64,000 nt of DNA from Bacillus sp. AFS055030. GTDB taxonomy: Bacteria > Bacillota > Bacilli > Bacillales > Bacillaceae_G. Positions within the stretch are counted from its first letter, which is position 1; each line of letters starts with the position of its first letter. The position numbers and the translations under genes were made by a program. Below, piece by piece: positions 8,582 to 17,091 of this stretch. The stretch covers positions 69,571 to 133,570 of the forward strand of contig NZ_NUGT01000017.1 in the NCBI RefSeq assembly GCF_002574545.1, in the 5' to 3' direction. The notes below the pieces were generated by a model. The model did not search any database, was not told the origin of the DNA, and saw nothing but the letters and a program-made list of their open reading frames with translations.

Positions 8582-9922
8582 ATGATCAAAATACTTATTG
8601 CAAACCGCGGGGAAATCGCATGTAGAATTATTGAAACATGTAAAAAGCTTCGTTATCAAACTGTAGCAGTTTATTCAGATGCTGATAAAGAAAGTTTGCA
8701 TGTTAAGTTAAGTGATGAAGCTTTTTCTTTAAAAGGGAATCATACAAAAGATACGTATTTAAACGCAGATTTAATTATAAAAATTGCAAAAGAAAATAAT
8801 GTAACAGCAATTCATCCAGGGTATGGCTTCTTATCTGAAAATAGTGATTTTGCTAGAAAATGTAAAGAAGCGGGCATTTTATTTGTAGGTCCTAAGCCAG
8901 AGCATTTAGAAATGATGGGTGAAAAAATTAGGGCTAGACAAATAATGGAACAATTAAACATTCCATTAATTAAAGGGAATTCTCACCCAATTCAATCAGT
9001 TGAAGAAGCAAGAGAAATCGCAGAACAAATAGGCTATCCTGTTATGTTAAAAGCTTCTAGTGGTGGCGGCGGTATTGGTATGAAGTTAATCGAAAACGAA
9101 GCACAGCTAGATAAAGAATTTTTAACAACGCAAACGAGAGCTCTTCAATTTTTTGCAAATGATGATGTATTCATCGAAAAAGCGATTATTAAACCGAGAC
9201 ATATTGAAGCGCAAATCGCTGCGGATTCCCATGGCAATGCTGTTTTCCTATTTGAAAGAGATTGCTCAATTCAAAGAAGAAACCAAAAAGTTGTTGAGGA
9301 AGCACCATCACCATTCCTTTCTCCACAAGGTAGAAAGAAACTTGAAGAATATGCTCTTACGATTGCTAATCAGATAAAATATGTAAACGTAGGAACAATT
9401 GAATTTTTAGTTGATGAAAAAGAAAATATTTATTTCTTAGAAATGAATACTAGATTACAAGTTGAGCACGGTGTAACAGAAGGAATTACAGGAATTGATC
9501 TTGTTGAATGGCAGTTCCGTATCACATTCGGTGAAACACTACCAATTCGTCCAACTCATGTAGAAATGAATGGTCATTCGATTGAAGTAAGGGTATATGC
9601 TGAGGATCCTAAAACTTTCTTCCCATCGCCAGGAACAGTTCAACACTGTAACTTCCCGGAGGAAATTGGTGTACGTATTGATACGCATCTTTATGATGGA
9701 TGGGTTGTATCACCGTTTTATGATCCACTATTAGCGAAAGTGATTGTTACGGCTAATACAAGAAAAGAAGCAGTAATTCAACTGCACAATTATCTTAAAA
9801 AAATAGAAATTGAAGGTATTAAAACAAATGTGCCGTTTTTGATTGATATTCTATCAACGAATGCATTCCAAGAAGGCGATTATACAACGAGCTTTATTAA
9901 TGAATATCAAAAAGTGAAATGA
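8582..9922 (+). CDS. yngHA: Biotin carboxylase subunit of methylcrotonyl-CoA carboxylase
   Basis: 446 residues, the size of stand-alone AccC-type biotin carboxylases. N-terminal K-I-L-I-A-N-R-G-E-I-A-C-R, ATP-grasp glycine loop S-S-G-G-G-G-I-G-M-K, and the catalytic region L-E-M-N-T-R-L-Q-V-E-H are all present. It carboxylates biotin on the small carrier encoded next. Start ATG 8582 follows AAGGAGAG (8570-8577); an in-frame start at 8561 overlaps the dehydrogenase and gives no family sequence. It is an accC paralogue; the context of leucine catabolism argues against a role in fatty acid synthesis. Confidence 0.9.
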   Translation: MIKILIANRGEIACRIIETCKKLRYQTVAVYSDADKESLHVKLSDEAFSLKGNHTKDTYLNADLIIKIAKENNVTAIHPGYGFLSENSDFARKCKEAGILFVGPKPEHLEMMGEKIRARQIMEQLNIPLIKGNSHPIQSVEEAREIAEQIGYPVMLKASSGGGGIGMKLIENEAQLDKEFLTTQTRALQFFANDDVFIEKAIIKPRHIEAQIAADSHGNAVFLFERDCSIQRRNQKVVEEAPSPFLSPQGRKKLEEYALTIANQIKYVNVGTIEFLVDEKENIYFLEMNTRLQVEHGVTEGITGIDLVEWQFRITFGETLPIRPTHVEMNGHSIEVRVYAEDPKTFFPSPGTVQHCNFPEEIGVRIDTHLYDGWVVSPFYDPLLAKVIVTANTRKEAVIQLHNYLKKIEIEGIKTNVPFLIDILSTNAFQEGDYTTSFINEYQKVK

Positions 9923-9933
9923 GGTAATTAGAT

Positions 9934-10155
9934 ATGGAAAACTTAACTGCAATGATGGCTGGAAGCGTATGGAAATGTCTTGTATCTGTGGGGGATGAAC
10001 TTAGTAGTGATCAAGATTATGTAATCTTAGAATCTATGAAAATGGAAATTCCTCATGCTGCTCCTTATAAATGTAAAGTCGTAAATGTGTTCGTTAACGA
10101 AGGCGATTTTATAAACGAGGGCGACACTTTAATTCAAGTTGAAAAACTAGGTTAG
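9934..10155 (+). CDS. yngHB: Biotin carboxyl carrier protein, single domain
   Basis: 73 residues: only the biotinyl/lipoyl domain. The biotin attachment site E-S-M-K-M-E is intact with Lys36. The N-terminal A-P-rich linker of fatty-acid AccB is missing, which matches YngHB rather than AccB. It carries carboxybiotin from the biotin carboxylase upstream to the carboxyltransferase at 11860. It lies 11 bases after the carboxylase gene and 11 before the lyase gene. BirA must biotinylate it, which links it to the biotin importer gene bioY at 15433. Confidence 0.92.
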   Translation: MENLTAMMAGSVWKCLVSVGDELSSDQDYVILESMKMEIPHAAPYKCKVVNVFVNEGDFINEGDTLIQVEKLG

Positions 10156-10166
10156 GAGTTATTGTG

Positions 10167-11078
10167 ATGAAGCTACCTCAATCGGCTTTTATAAGAGAAG
10201 TAGGTCCACGTGATGGCTTGCAAAATGAAAAACAGTTTGTTTCAACTGACAAGAAGCTTGAGTGGATCGATTTATTAGTAAAGAGTGGTTTGACTTATAT
10301 TGAAGTTTCTTCGTTTGTGAGACCAGACTGGATTCCTCAATTAAGTGACTCAGTAGATCTATTTACAAAGCTTAAGAAAAAAGATGGGGTTACTTATGCA
10401 GCTCTTGTGCCTAATAAAAGAGGATTAATGAGTGCATTAGAAGTAGATGCAGATGAAATTAATTTTTTTGTATCTGCTAGCGAAACACATAATTTAAAAA
10501 ACAAGAACGCGAGTATCGAGCATTCAATGAACGATATTCGCTCAATGATTTCAGAATGTAAAGATAATAAAAAGACTACTAGAGCATATATTTCAACTGT
10601 ATTTGGTTGCCCATATGAGGGGCCTGTAGACCAAATGAAGGTGATCAAACTTGCAAACCAATTACTTGATTGTGGAGTAGATGAAATTTCCTTAGGAGAC
10701 ACAATCGGAATTGCTAATCCGCTTCAAGTAAATCAATTTTTAGAAAATCTAGTTAAAGAAGTGCCAGTTAATCGAATTGCAATGCACTTCCATGATACAT
10801 ATGGTCGTGCTATTGCAAACCTATATACTTCTTTACTATTTGGAATTGAAAAATTTGATTCATCAAATGGTGGATTAGGTGGTTGTCCATATGCACCAGG
10901 AGCAAGTGGTAATGTAGCTACTGAAGATGTTGTTTCATTACTCCATAATTTAGGGATTACAACGAATGTGGATGAAAAGAAACTGCATCAAGCTACATCT
11001 TATATCTCTGAACAAATGAACTTAACACCAGTTAGTAAGCTATTTTCCGTATGGAATGGTTCAAAGGAGAGTATTTAA
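10167..11078 (+). CDS. yngG: Hydroxymethylglutaryl-CoA lyase
   Basis: 303 residues, TIM-barrel lyase that cleaves HMG-CoA into acetyl-CoA and acetoacetate, the last step of leucine breakdown. Motifs: R-E-V-G-P-R-D-G-L-Q-N-E near the N-terminus (metal site), H-F-H-D-T-Y-G, and the C-terminal loop G-G-L-G-G-C-P-Y-A-P-G-A-S-G-N with the catalytic Cys. Both GTG 10164 and ATG 10167 are possible; I prefer ATG because AGGAG (10154-10158) is then 8 bases away. The stop is directly followed by the next gene's ATG. Confidence 0.94.
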   Translation: MKLPQSAFIREVGPRDGLQNEKQFVSTDKKLEWIDLLVKSGLTYIEVSSFVRPDWIPQLSDSVDLFTKLKKKDGVTYAALVPNKRGLMSALEVDADEINFFVSASETHNLKNKNASIEHSMNDIRSMISECKDNKKTTRAYISTVFGCPYEGPVDQMKVIKLANQLLDCGVDEISLGDTIGIANPLQVNQFLENLVKEVPVNRIAMHFHDTYGRAIANLYTSLLFGIEKFDSSNGGLGGCPYAPGASGNVATEDVVSLLHNLGITTNVDEKKLHQATSYISEQMNLTPVSKLFSVWNGSKESI

Positions 11079-11855
11079 ATGGAATCAAGTTTATTAGTAA
11101 GTGATATCGGTCATATTAGAATTCTTACATTAAATCGTACAAATGCAGCTAATTCATTATCACGTGAGTTACTAGATGCTCTACATGGCCAAATGGATGA
11201 GTTAAAGAAATCATCTGTACGTGCTGTCATATTTACTGGTAGTGGATCTTCTTATTTCTGTAGTGGTGCTGATTTAAAAGAAAGAAGAGGCATGACTGAG
11301 AGTGAGGCTCGAGAAACTGTTGAAAAAATCGGGACACTTTTTGAAAAAGTTGAAAGATTACCTATGCCAACAATAGCAGCAATCAATGGAGTTGCCCTAG
11401 GTGGGGGACTTGAACTTGCTTTAGCATGTGATTTAAGAATTGCTCATAAAGAAGCAATCGTCGGTTTACCAGAAACATCTCTAGCGATTATTCCAGGTGC
11501 TGGTGGTACACAAAGACTACCACGCTTAATTGGACTTGGAAGAGCGAAAGAACTAATCTTTACCGGCAAACGTTTAAATGCACATGAGGCTGAAGGCTAT
11601 GGGATTCTAGAACATGTTGTTGAAATAGATGAATTACAAAATAAGGCGCTTGAACTATGCGAAACGATCGCAAGCAAAGGTCCTCTTGCAATCCGTGCAG
11701 CAAAAAAGGCAATTCAACGCGGTTTCGATCTTCCTTTAGATTTAGGACTAAGATTAGAAACTTATGAATATGAAACTTTACTGCACACAAATGACCGTAT
11801 GGAAGGTTTAGTAGCATTTCAAGAAAAGCGTAAGCCGCAATATAAAGGAGAGTAA
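11079..11855 (+). CDS. yngF: Enoyl-CoA hydratase (methylglutaconyl-CoA hydratase role)
   Basis: 258 residues, crotonase fold. The oxyanion-hole segments F-C-S-G-A-D-L-K-E-R and N-G-V-A-L-G-G-G-L-E-L-A-L-A-C-D are intact, as is P-E-T-S-L-A-I-I-P-G-A-G-G-T-Q-R-L-P-R with its catalytic-type Glu. By position in the operon it hydrates 3-methylglutaconyl-CoA to HMG-CoA, the substrate of the lyase just upstream. The gene starts on the base after the lyase stop codon, so the two are probably translationally coupled; AAAGGAG lies inside the end of the lyase gene. Confidence 0.9.
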   Translation: MESSLLVSDIGHIRILTLNRTNAANSLSRELLDALHGQMDELKKSSVRAVIFTGSGSSYFCSGADLKERRGMTESEARETVEKIGTLFEKVERLPMPTIAAINGVALGGGLELALACDLRIAHKEAIVGLPETSLAIIPGAGGTQRLPRLIGLGRAKELIFTGKRLNAHEAEGYGILEHVVEIDELQNKALELCETIASKGPLAIRAAKKAIQRGFDLPLDLGLRLETYEYETLLHTNDRMEGLVAFQEKRKPQYKGE

Positions 11856-11859
11856 TTGC

Positions 11860-13389
11860 ATGTCAAACGAAGCAACATATCAAGCTCGAAAAGAACAAAT
11901 ACTTTCTGGTGGGAAAGAAAAATATCATGAGAGCAATGCCAAAATTGGTAAGCTCTTTGCAAGGGAAAGAATTAATCAACTTTTAGATAAAGACAGTTTC
12001 GTGGAAGATGGTTTCTTTGCGAACTGTATGAATGACGAATTTCCAGCAGATGGCATCGTAACAGGAATCGGTAAAATTGATGGCCGTACTGTATGTGTGA
12101 TGGCAAATGATTCAACTGTAAAAGCAGGTTCATGGGGCGAAAAAACAGTAGAAAAGATCATCCGTATTCAAGAAACATGTTTAAAAATGCTTGTACCTTT
12201 AATTTATTTAGTAGACTCTGCAGGAGCACGTATTACGGATCAAGTATTTATGTTCCCAGGTAGACGTGGTGCTGGACGTATATTCCATAACCAAATTAAA
12301 CTATCAGGTCAAGTACCTCAAATCTGCTTATTATTTGGTCCTTCTGCTGCAGGTGGAGCTTATATTCCTGCATTCTGTGATTCTGTATTCATGGTTGAAG
12401 GTAATTCTTCAATGTACTTAGGTTCACCTCGTATGGCTGAAATGGTAATTGGTGAAAAAGTTACACTCGAAGAAATGGGTGGAGCTAGAATGCACTGTTC
12501 AGTTTCAGGCTGCGGAGATGTATTATGTGAGACAGAAGAAGAAGCAATTGCTAAGTTAAAAGATTATTTATCTTACTTACCAACTAATTTCAAGCAAGGA
12601 GCTCCTGTTGTTGAGGCTAAAAATCCTGTTCAAAAGGAGAAGTCTTTAGCAGAGATTATTCCAAGCAATCAAAACGTTCCATTTTCTATTTATGAATTCA
12701 TTGATCGAGTAGTTGATGAAGATTCATTCTTTGAAATTAAAAAGCTATTTGCACCTGAACTAGTGACTGGTTTTGCTAGATTAGATGGACGTAGTGTAGG
12801 AATTATCGCTAACCAACCGAGAGTTAAAGGTGGCGTATTATTCCACGATTCAGCGGATAAAGCAGCTAAATTTATTAATTTATGTGATGCTTACCATATT
12901 CCTTTATTATTCTTAATGGATGTACCTGGTTTCATGATTGGTACAAAAGTAGAGCGTGCAGGAATTATCCGCCACGGTGCGAAAATGCTATATAGCATGA
13001 GTAATGCATCTGTTCCTAAAATCTCTGTAATCGTTCGTAAAGCATACGGTGCTGGACTATACGCAATGGCAGGCCCTGCATTTGAAACAGACTGTGTAAT
13101 TGCATTCCCATCTGCACAGATCGCGGTAATGGGTCCTGAAGCAGCAGTTAACGCAGTATATGCAAAGAAAATTGCAAGCTTACCAAAAGAAGAACAAGCG
13201 GCCTTTATCCAAGAAAAACGTAAAGAGTATGCTGAAGATATCGATATTTACCGCTTAGCATCTGAGCTAGTAGTAGATGTAGTCATTCAACCAGAAGAGC
13301 TACGTACAGAGCTAATTAAGCGTTTTGCTTATTACTCAGAATCTTATGAAACTCCTGCTACGAAAAAGCATGGTGTTTATCCTGTTTAA
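11860..13389 (+). CDS. yngE: Carboxyltransferase beta subunit of methylcrotonyl-CoA carboxylase
   Basis: 509 residues, AccD/PccB-like carboxyltransferase of full length. Typical elements: F-A-R-E-R-I-N-Q-L-L-D near the N-terminus, D-S-A-G-A-R-I, G-P-S-A-A-G-G-A-Y-I-P-A (oxyanion hole), F-L-M-D-V-P-G-F and the C-terminal V-R-K-A-Y-G-A-G-L-Y-A-M. It transfers carboxyl from biotin to 3-methylcrotonyl-CoA. Together with the separate BC and BCCP genes the carboxylase is split over three genes in one operon. ATG 11860 follows AAAGGAGAG. Propionyl-CoA is a possible alternative substrate, but the neighbours favour methylcrotonyl-CoA. Confidence 0.92.
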   Translation: MSNEATYQARKEQILSGGKEKYHESNAKIGKLFARERINQLLDKDSFVEDGFFANCMNDEFPADGIVTGIGKIDGRTVCVMANDSTVKAGSWGEKTVEKIIRIQETCLKMLVPLIYLVDSAGARITDQVFMFPGRRGAGRIFHNQIKLSGQVPQICLLFGPSAAGGAYIPAFCDSVFMVEGNSSMYLGSPRMAEMVIGEKVTLEEMGGARMHCSVSGCGDVLCETEEEAIAKLKDYLSYLPTNFKQGAPVVEAKNPVQKEKSLAEIIPSNQNVPFSIYEFIDRVVDEDSFFEIKKLFAPELVTGFARLDGRSVGIIANQPRVKGGVLFHDSADKAAKFINLCDAYHIPLLFLMDVPGFMIGTKVERAGIIRHGAKMLYSMSNASVPKISVIVRKAYGAGLYAMAGPAFETDCVIAFPSAQIAVMGPEAAVNAVYAKKIASLPKEEQAAFIQEKRKEYAEDIDIYRLASELVVDVVIQPEELRTELIKRFAYYSESYETPATKKHGVYPV

Positions 13390-13426
13390 ATGATAATGAA
13401 ATGGTCCTATTGTAGGGGCTGTCAGA

Positions 13427-13458
13427 GTGTAGAGAAACTATTTCTCTACACTTTTTTA
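13427..13458 (+). terminator. terminator of the leucine-breakdown operon
   Basis: A perfect 11-bp stem GTGTAGAGAAA (13427-13437) and TTTCTCTACAC (13441-13451), loop CTA, followed by six T. Confidence 0.95.
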
Positions 13459-13490
13459 TTTAATCTGACCTTAGTGGGAAATCTTATGAT

Positions 13491-13510
13491 TTAAACAAAC
13501 GTTTGATTAA
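13491..13510 (+). promoter_or_regulatory. 20-bp near-palindrome, copy 1
   Basis: TTAAACAAACGTTTGATTAA, a near-perfect palindrome in the style of TetR-family operators. An exact copy in reverse orientation occurs at 34044-34063. Copy 1 lies between a terminator and the DUF2157 gene. Confidence 0.6.
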
Positions 13511-13617
13511 ACATATTTCCATAATATTTTAGATTTAGAGGTAATTTATGTTTTATTAAGAAATTATAATAGTAATAGGAGTAGTTTTTATAAACTGCTA
13601 CTAAAAGGGGGGATTAG

Positions 13618-14880
13618 ATGAGTAAATTAGAACAGAAGCTAAAAGAATGGCACAAACAAGACTTACTAGATGAAGCTTCATTAAATCGTATACTTGAGTA
13701 TGAAAGGCATCGGGCTAAAGCTGAGAAGCAATCATTTTTAGGAGAGATTGTACCATTTTTAATTGCTTTACTTGTTGCATTTTCAATATTAGCGCTTGTG
13801 GGCAGTAACTGGAATGAATTTAGCCAAACCATGAGATTAGTCATTATTTTTGTAACACTATTAGTTTTCCACACAGTTGCATTTATAAGTTATCAAAAGG
13901 GTAAAGAATTGTTTGGGCATTGTTTAAACTTTATAAATGTAATTGGGTACGCATGTGCATTTGTGTTAATTGTGCAAATGTATCAATTTGCTAGTGACAG
14001 TCCGGTATTTTTGATCACTTGGACAATGCTTTCGTTCCTCTACTACTATGTGTTAAAGCATAATATGTTCTATTATCTTTTCCTAGGAATCGGATTTTTT
14101 AGTTTGAGCTATAGTGCAGGAATAGAAACTGCACATGTATATCTTCTCCAAATTCCATTACTACTTTGTTCAATTTACTTCTTAAAAATAATGAAGAGTC
14201 GTTGGAATGCTAGCTTTAATTATACATTTCTAGGTTATATAATCGTTATGTTTTTCCAGACAATTTCAGATCGCCAATATATGATGCCAATTATTCTAGT
14301 AGTGTTTATTCTTTGGTATTTACATGAACGTGGGGTTATTAATTATGTTCTTTTACCTGTATTTACTGTATTTATATGGTTATTCACATTTTTCACTTCA
14401 TTATTTGGGGAATCATATGAGGCAGTTCACGAGTTACAAAAGGAATTTACACATGGATTTTTAAAACCAGTTGCGGTCCCACTGTTCGATACGATTATTT
14501 TATTAATGCTTTTACTAGCAATCTATACTGTGTACAAGAAATGGAAGGACAATAAATCATTTCATAATTATCTTTGGATCTTCTTATTTATATTCGTACT
14601 ACCTATATTAGGGGTACAAGATCAATTAGCCAATATGATCGTAGGCATCTTAATACTATTTGCTTATTCATGTATCCGTTTATTTAAAGGCGTATCGGGC
14701 CAGGAAAAAGGAAGTATTATTATTGGTTTCATCACATTTGCCTCACTCGTAATCGGAATTTATACAGGATTTGCTATTTCATTTATAAGTAAATCAATCG
14801 TGTTTATTATCCTTGCAGTCGTTTTATATTTTGTCTATACCCAATCGAAAAAAGCAAGAGGTGATGAACATGCAAAATAA
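13618..14880 (+). CDS. DUF2157 domain multi-pass membrane protein
   Basis: 420 residues. A charged, helical N-terminal segment of about 40 residues (K-L-E-Q-K-L-K-E-W-H-K-Q-D-L-L-D-E-A-S-L) is followed by roughly twelve hydrophobic segments, the layout of DUF2157 proteins. Function unknown. It overlaps by 11 bases a gene for a GDYXXLXY-type protein; this pair occurs together in many bacteria, so they probably form one membrane system. ATG 13618 follows AAGGGGGGA. The near-palindrome at 13491 lies about 110 bases upstream and could act as an operator. Confidence 0.75.
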   Translation: MSKLEQKLKEWHKQDLLDEASLNRILEYERHRAKAEKQSFLGEIVPFLIALLVAFSILALVGSNWNEFSQTMRLVIIFVTLLVFHTVAFISYQKGKELFGHCLNFINVIGYACAFVLIVQMYQFASDSPVFLITWTMLSFLYYYVLKHNMFYYLFLGIGFFSLSYSAGIETAHVYLLQIPLLLCSIYFLKIMKSRWNASFNYTFLGYIIVMFFQTISDRQYMMPIILVVFILWYLHERGVINYVLLPVFTVFIWLFTFFTSLFGESYEAVHELQKEFTHGFLKPVAVPLFDTIILLMLLLAIYTVYKKWKDNKSFHNYLWIFLFIFVLPILGVQDQLANMIVGILILFAYSCIRLFKGVSGQEKGSIIIGFITFASLVIGIYTGFAISFISKSIVFIILAVVLYFVYTQSKKARGDEHAK

Positions 14881-15379
14881 GAAGAAATTACTTTTGCTTT
14901 CAATCATTCAATTTATATTATTACTAGCTTTACTTGGAAACATTATGTACTTTAAGCAATCAGCCGATACGTTTAAAATAAAGTCACAAAGTATGGATCC
15001 AGTTGAACCTTTATTAGGTCATTATGCAGCTTTGTCCTATGATTTTGATTCAATAACGATGAAGGATTGGAAAGGTAAAGCTAAACCAAAAGAAGGGGAA
15101 AAGGTTTATATTATTTTTAAAAAGGGTCAAAATGATCTTTACCAGTTAGATTATGTAACAAACCATCGCCCAAATCATTCAAAATACATTAAAGCAACAA
15201 TTCAATACACATATTATGATGAAGCAGAAAAAGAAGAAATACGAATCAACCATAATCTAAGTCGTTTTTACATTCCTGAGGGCCAAATGGACAAATACAA
15301 TCAAGGTGGAACTAAGTATATTGTGACCATCCAACATAAAGGAGATCGATCAGTCGTTAAAGCTGTTGAAGTTCAATAA
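14870..15379 (+). CDS. GDYXXLXY domain protein, membrane anchored
   Basis: 169 residues: one N-terminal membrane helix (about 6-26), then an extracytoplasmic domain. The family motif appears as G-H-Y-A-A-L-S-Y (residues about 49-56), with His replacing the usual Asp. The partner of the DUF2157 protein encoded just upstream. Start ATG 14870 is chosen because AGAGG (14857-14861) is 8 bases away; ATG 14864 is only 2 bases from it, and a start at 14813 lies deep in the upstream gene. No enzymatic role is known for the family. Confidence 0.75.
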   Translation: MQNKKKLLLLSIIQFILLLALLGNIMYFKQSADTFKIKSQSMDPVEPLLGHYAALSYDFDSITMKDWKGKAKPKEGEKVYIIFKKGQNDLYQLDYVTNHRPNHSKYIKATIQYTYYDEAEKEEIRINHNLSRFYIPEGQMDKYNQGGTKYIVTIQHKGDRSVVKAVEVQ

Positions 15380-15393
15380 AATAATCCTTTAAC

Positions 15394-15429
15394 AAAAAAA
15401 GAGCCCATATCTAAAAATGAGCTCTTTTT
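15394..15429. terminator. bidirectional terminator between the GDYXXLXY gene and bioY
   Basis: AAAAAGAGC (15396-15404) pairs with GCTCTTTTT (15421-15429); A-run on one side and T-run on the other serve the two convergent genes. Confidence 0.8.
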
Positions 15430-15432
15430 GTA

Positions 15433-15999
15433 TTACGCTGAAATTTCATCACGTTTTAATAAATTAGCCTTTGCTAAACGTCTTCCAATCACTACACCTA
15501 ATGCAGATGCTACATATGCTTTAACGAATCCAAGTATAATGAAAGGATAAAATCCGAAAGTCATTGCATCGTGCCAGCTTAAAGTAGCTGCAATTTTTAA
15601 CCACACAGTACCAAAAATTAATGTAACAAACATTCCGATTGTATTTGCAATCATTGCATTTAAGACCGTGAACTTAGTTTTTTCAATAAAGTAAGCGATG
15701 ATGAAAACTGTTGGAATAAAACCAATTAAATAACCACCAGTCGTACCGACAAGTACACCAAACCCCGCAGCACCACCTGCAAACACCGGAATTCCGACTG
15801 CGCCAAGTGCTAAATAAAGAAGTAACGAGATTGTTCCGTACTTTTTACCTAAAATCGTAGCCGCTAAGCCAATTGCTAATGTTTGACCTGTGATGGGTAC
15901 AGGAGAAAAAGGCAAAGGAATAGATACTTGAGATAGAATACCAATAATTGCTGCAAATAAAGCTGAATTAATAAGCATTTTTAATCTTTCTTGTTGCAT
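15433..15999 (-). CDS. bioY: Biotin transporter BioY (ECF S component)
   Basis: 188 residues with about six membrane segments. The BioY signature P-L-P-F-S-P-V-P-I-T-G-Q-T (residues about 28-40) is intact, followed by the glycine-rich stretches G-G-A-A-G-F-G-V-L-V-G-T-T-G-G-Y-L-I-G-F. It binds and imports biotin, with or without the energy-coupling factor. A BirA operator lies between promoter and start codon, so transcription should stop when biotin is plentiful. It faces the leucine-breakdown operon, which encodes a biotin-dependent carboxylase. SD GGGAG is normally spaced from ATG. Confidence 0.95.
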   Translation of the reverse strand: MQQERLKMLINSALFAAIIGILSQVSIPLPFSPVPITGQTLAIGLAATILGKKYGTISLLLYLALGAVGIPVFAGGAAGFGVLVGTTGGYLIGFIPTVFIIAYFIEKTKFTVLNAMIANTIGMFVTLIFGTVWLKIAATLSWHDAMTFGFYPFIILGFVKAYVASALGVVIGRRLAKANLLKRDEISA

Positions 16000-16019
16000 T
16001 ACAATATCTCCCTCTCTTT

Positions 16020-16050
16020 ATGTTAACTTATTTTGTTTGTAAGTTAACAT
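16020..16050 (-). promoter_or_regulatory. BirA operator of bioY
   Basis: Perfect 11-bp inverted repeat ATGTTAACTTA / TAAGTTAACAT with a 9-base centre, containing the GTTAAC half-sites of Bacillus BirA boxes. It covers the expected transcription start of bioY. Confidence 0.92.
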
Positions 16051-16061
16051 ATTATAAATTA

Positions 16062-16089
16062 ATTATATTTTATATAAGAAGATTGTCAA
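16062..16089 (-). promoter_or_regulatory. sigma-A promoter of bioY
   Basis: On the minus strand TTGACA (16084-16089), 16-base spacer, TATAAT (16062-16067). The BirA operator begins about 12 bases downstream of the -10. From 16090 to 16510 I see no gene or known site, only A/T-rich sequence. Confidence 0.85.
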
Positions 16090-16513
16090 TATGTACAAAT
16101 TCTAAATAATTTAATGATGAAGATGTGAAGTGAAAATATGGCAAAAGAAAAACGTAAAATTACATAAGAATATTTAAAATTAAAAAGAATCTCGTAAGGA
16201 ATATCAAAATGAGAAAAGAAATATTTATTAGAAAAGTTTTTAAGAATGTTTATAATAAATTTTATTAATATAATTTTTAACGGGTTTAAGCTCTAGTAGA
16301 GGAACCATTAACTCTAAATATTAATTGTTAAATCATTGTTTAGAAGGTTAAGAGAGAGTGATTAAATAGATTGCTTATCTATAAATTAAGATAATTAATT
16401 CCTAAATTAGTTTTTAAGGTAATGGGGTTTTTTCAATCGAAATTATTTAAAGACAATGATTATTATTTTATTAAAATAATAAAAAGTGTAAAAAAAACAA
16501 TAGTTAAAAAGTG

Positions 16514-16542
16514 TTGACATTTACAAAAAATAGGAATAAAGT
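16514..16542 (+). promoter_or_regulatory. promoter of the tandem T-box leader
   Basis: TTGACA (16514-16519), 17-base spacer and TAAAGT (16537-16542), some 20 bases ahead of the first T-box stem I. Confidence 0.75.
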
Positions 16543-16561
16543 ATGTATTAATTGAATCGCG

Positions 16562-16811
16562 AAAAGCAATGATAGGAATTTTAGTAGTGGAGTTTTCCCT
16601 GTATCAGAGAGCTGGTGGTTGCTGCAAACCAGTACATAGAACACATGAATTACGATCCTAGAGCATCTTCCTCGAAACGAATGGTGAGGGGAAGACGGTG
16701 AAGAGCCGTTATGAAATGAAGATATTAGTATTATTTTTCATACTAATAATTTAGGGTGGTACCGCGAATAGACTATTTCGTCCCTACTGTGCAAACAGTA
16801 GGGACTTTTTT
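16562..16811 (+). promoter_or_regulatory. T-box riboswitch 1 (tyrosine type)
   Basis: Stem I begins near 16562. The specifier-loop context GAAT-TAC-GATCC puts a UAC (Tyr) codon at 16651-16653. The T-box AGGGTGGTACCGCG is at 16753-16766, and a terminator with an 11-bp stem (GTCCCTACTGT/ACAGTAGGGAC, 16780-16805) plus T-run follows. Uncharged tRNA-Tyr should favour the antiterminator. Confidence 0.93.
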
Positions 16812-16837
16812 ATTTTAAAAATAATAATTAAATAAGA

Positions 16838-17091
16838 TAAGCAATGATTGGAGCAAAAGTAGTAAAGTTTTCCCTGTAACAGAGAGCTGATGGTTGGTGC
16901 AAATCAGTACATAAAACTTTATGAATTACAATCCATGAGCATCTTCTTCGAAACGAATAGTGAGGGGAAGACGGTGAAGAGCCGTTATGAAATGAAGATA
17001 TTGGTAAGTTTTAGTAAAATTTATTAATAACTAGGGTGGTACCACGAGTTTAACGTTCGTCCCTACTGTATAAACAGTAGGGATTTTTTTT
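16838..17091 (+). promoter_or_regulatory. T-box riboswitch 2 (tyrosine type)
   Basis: A second complete T-box about 276 bases after the first and strongly similar to it from GCAATGAT through GAAGATATT. Specifier UAC at 16927-16929, T-box AGGGTGGTACCACG at 17033-17046, terminator stem TCCCTACTGT/ACAGTAGGGA at 17060-17083 with eight T. Together with T-box 1 it forms a serial regulator of phhA. Confidence 0.92.

Noticed and set aside
16090-16510. Possible gene in the bioY-phhA gap
   Set aside because: Only very short frames without SD; sequence is A/T-rich and featureless.
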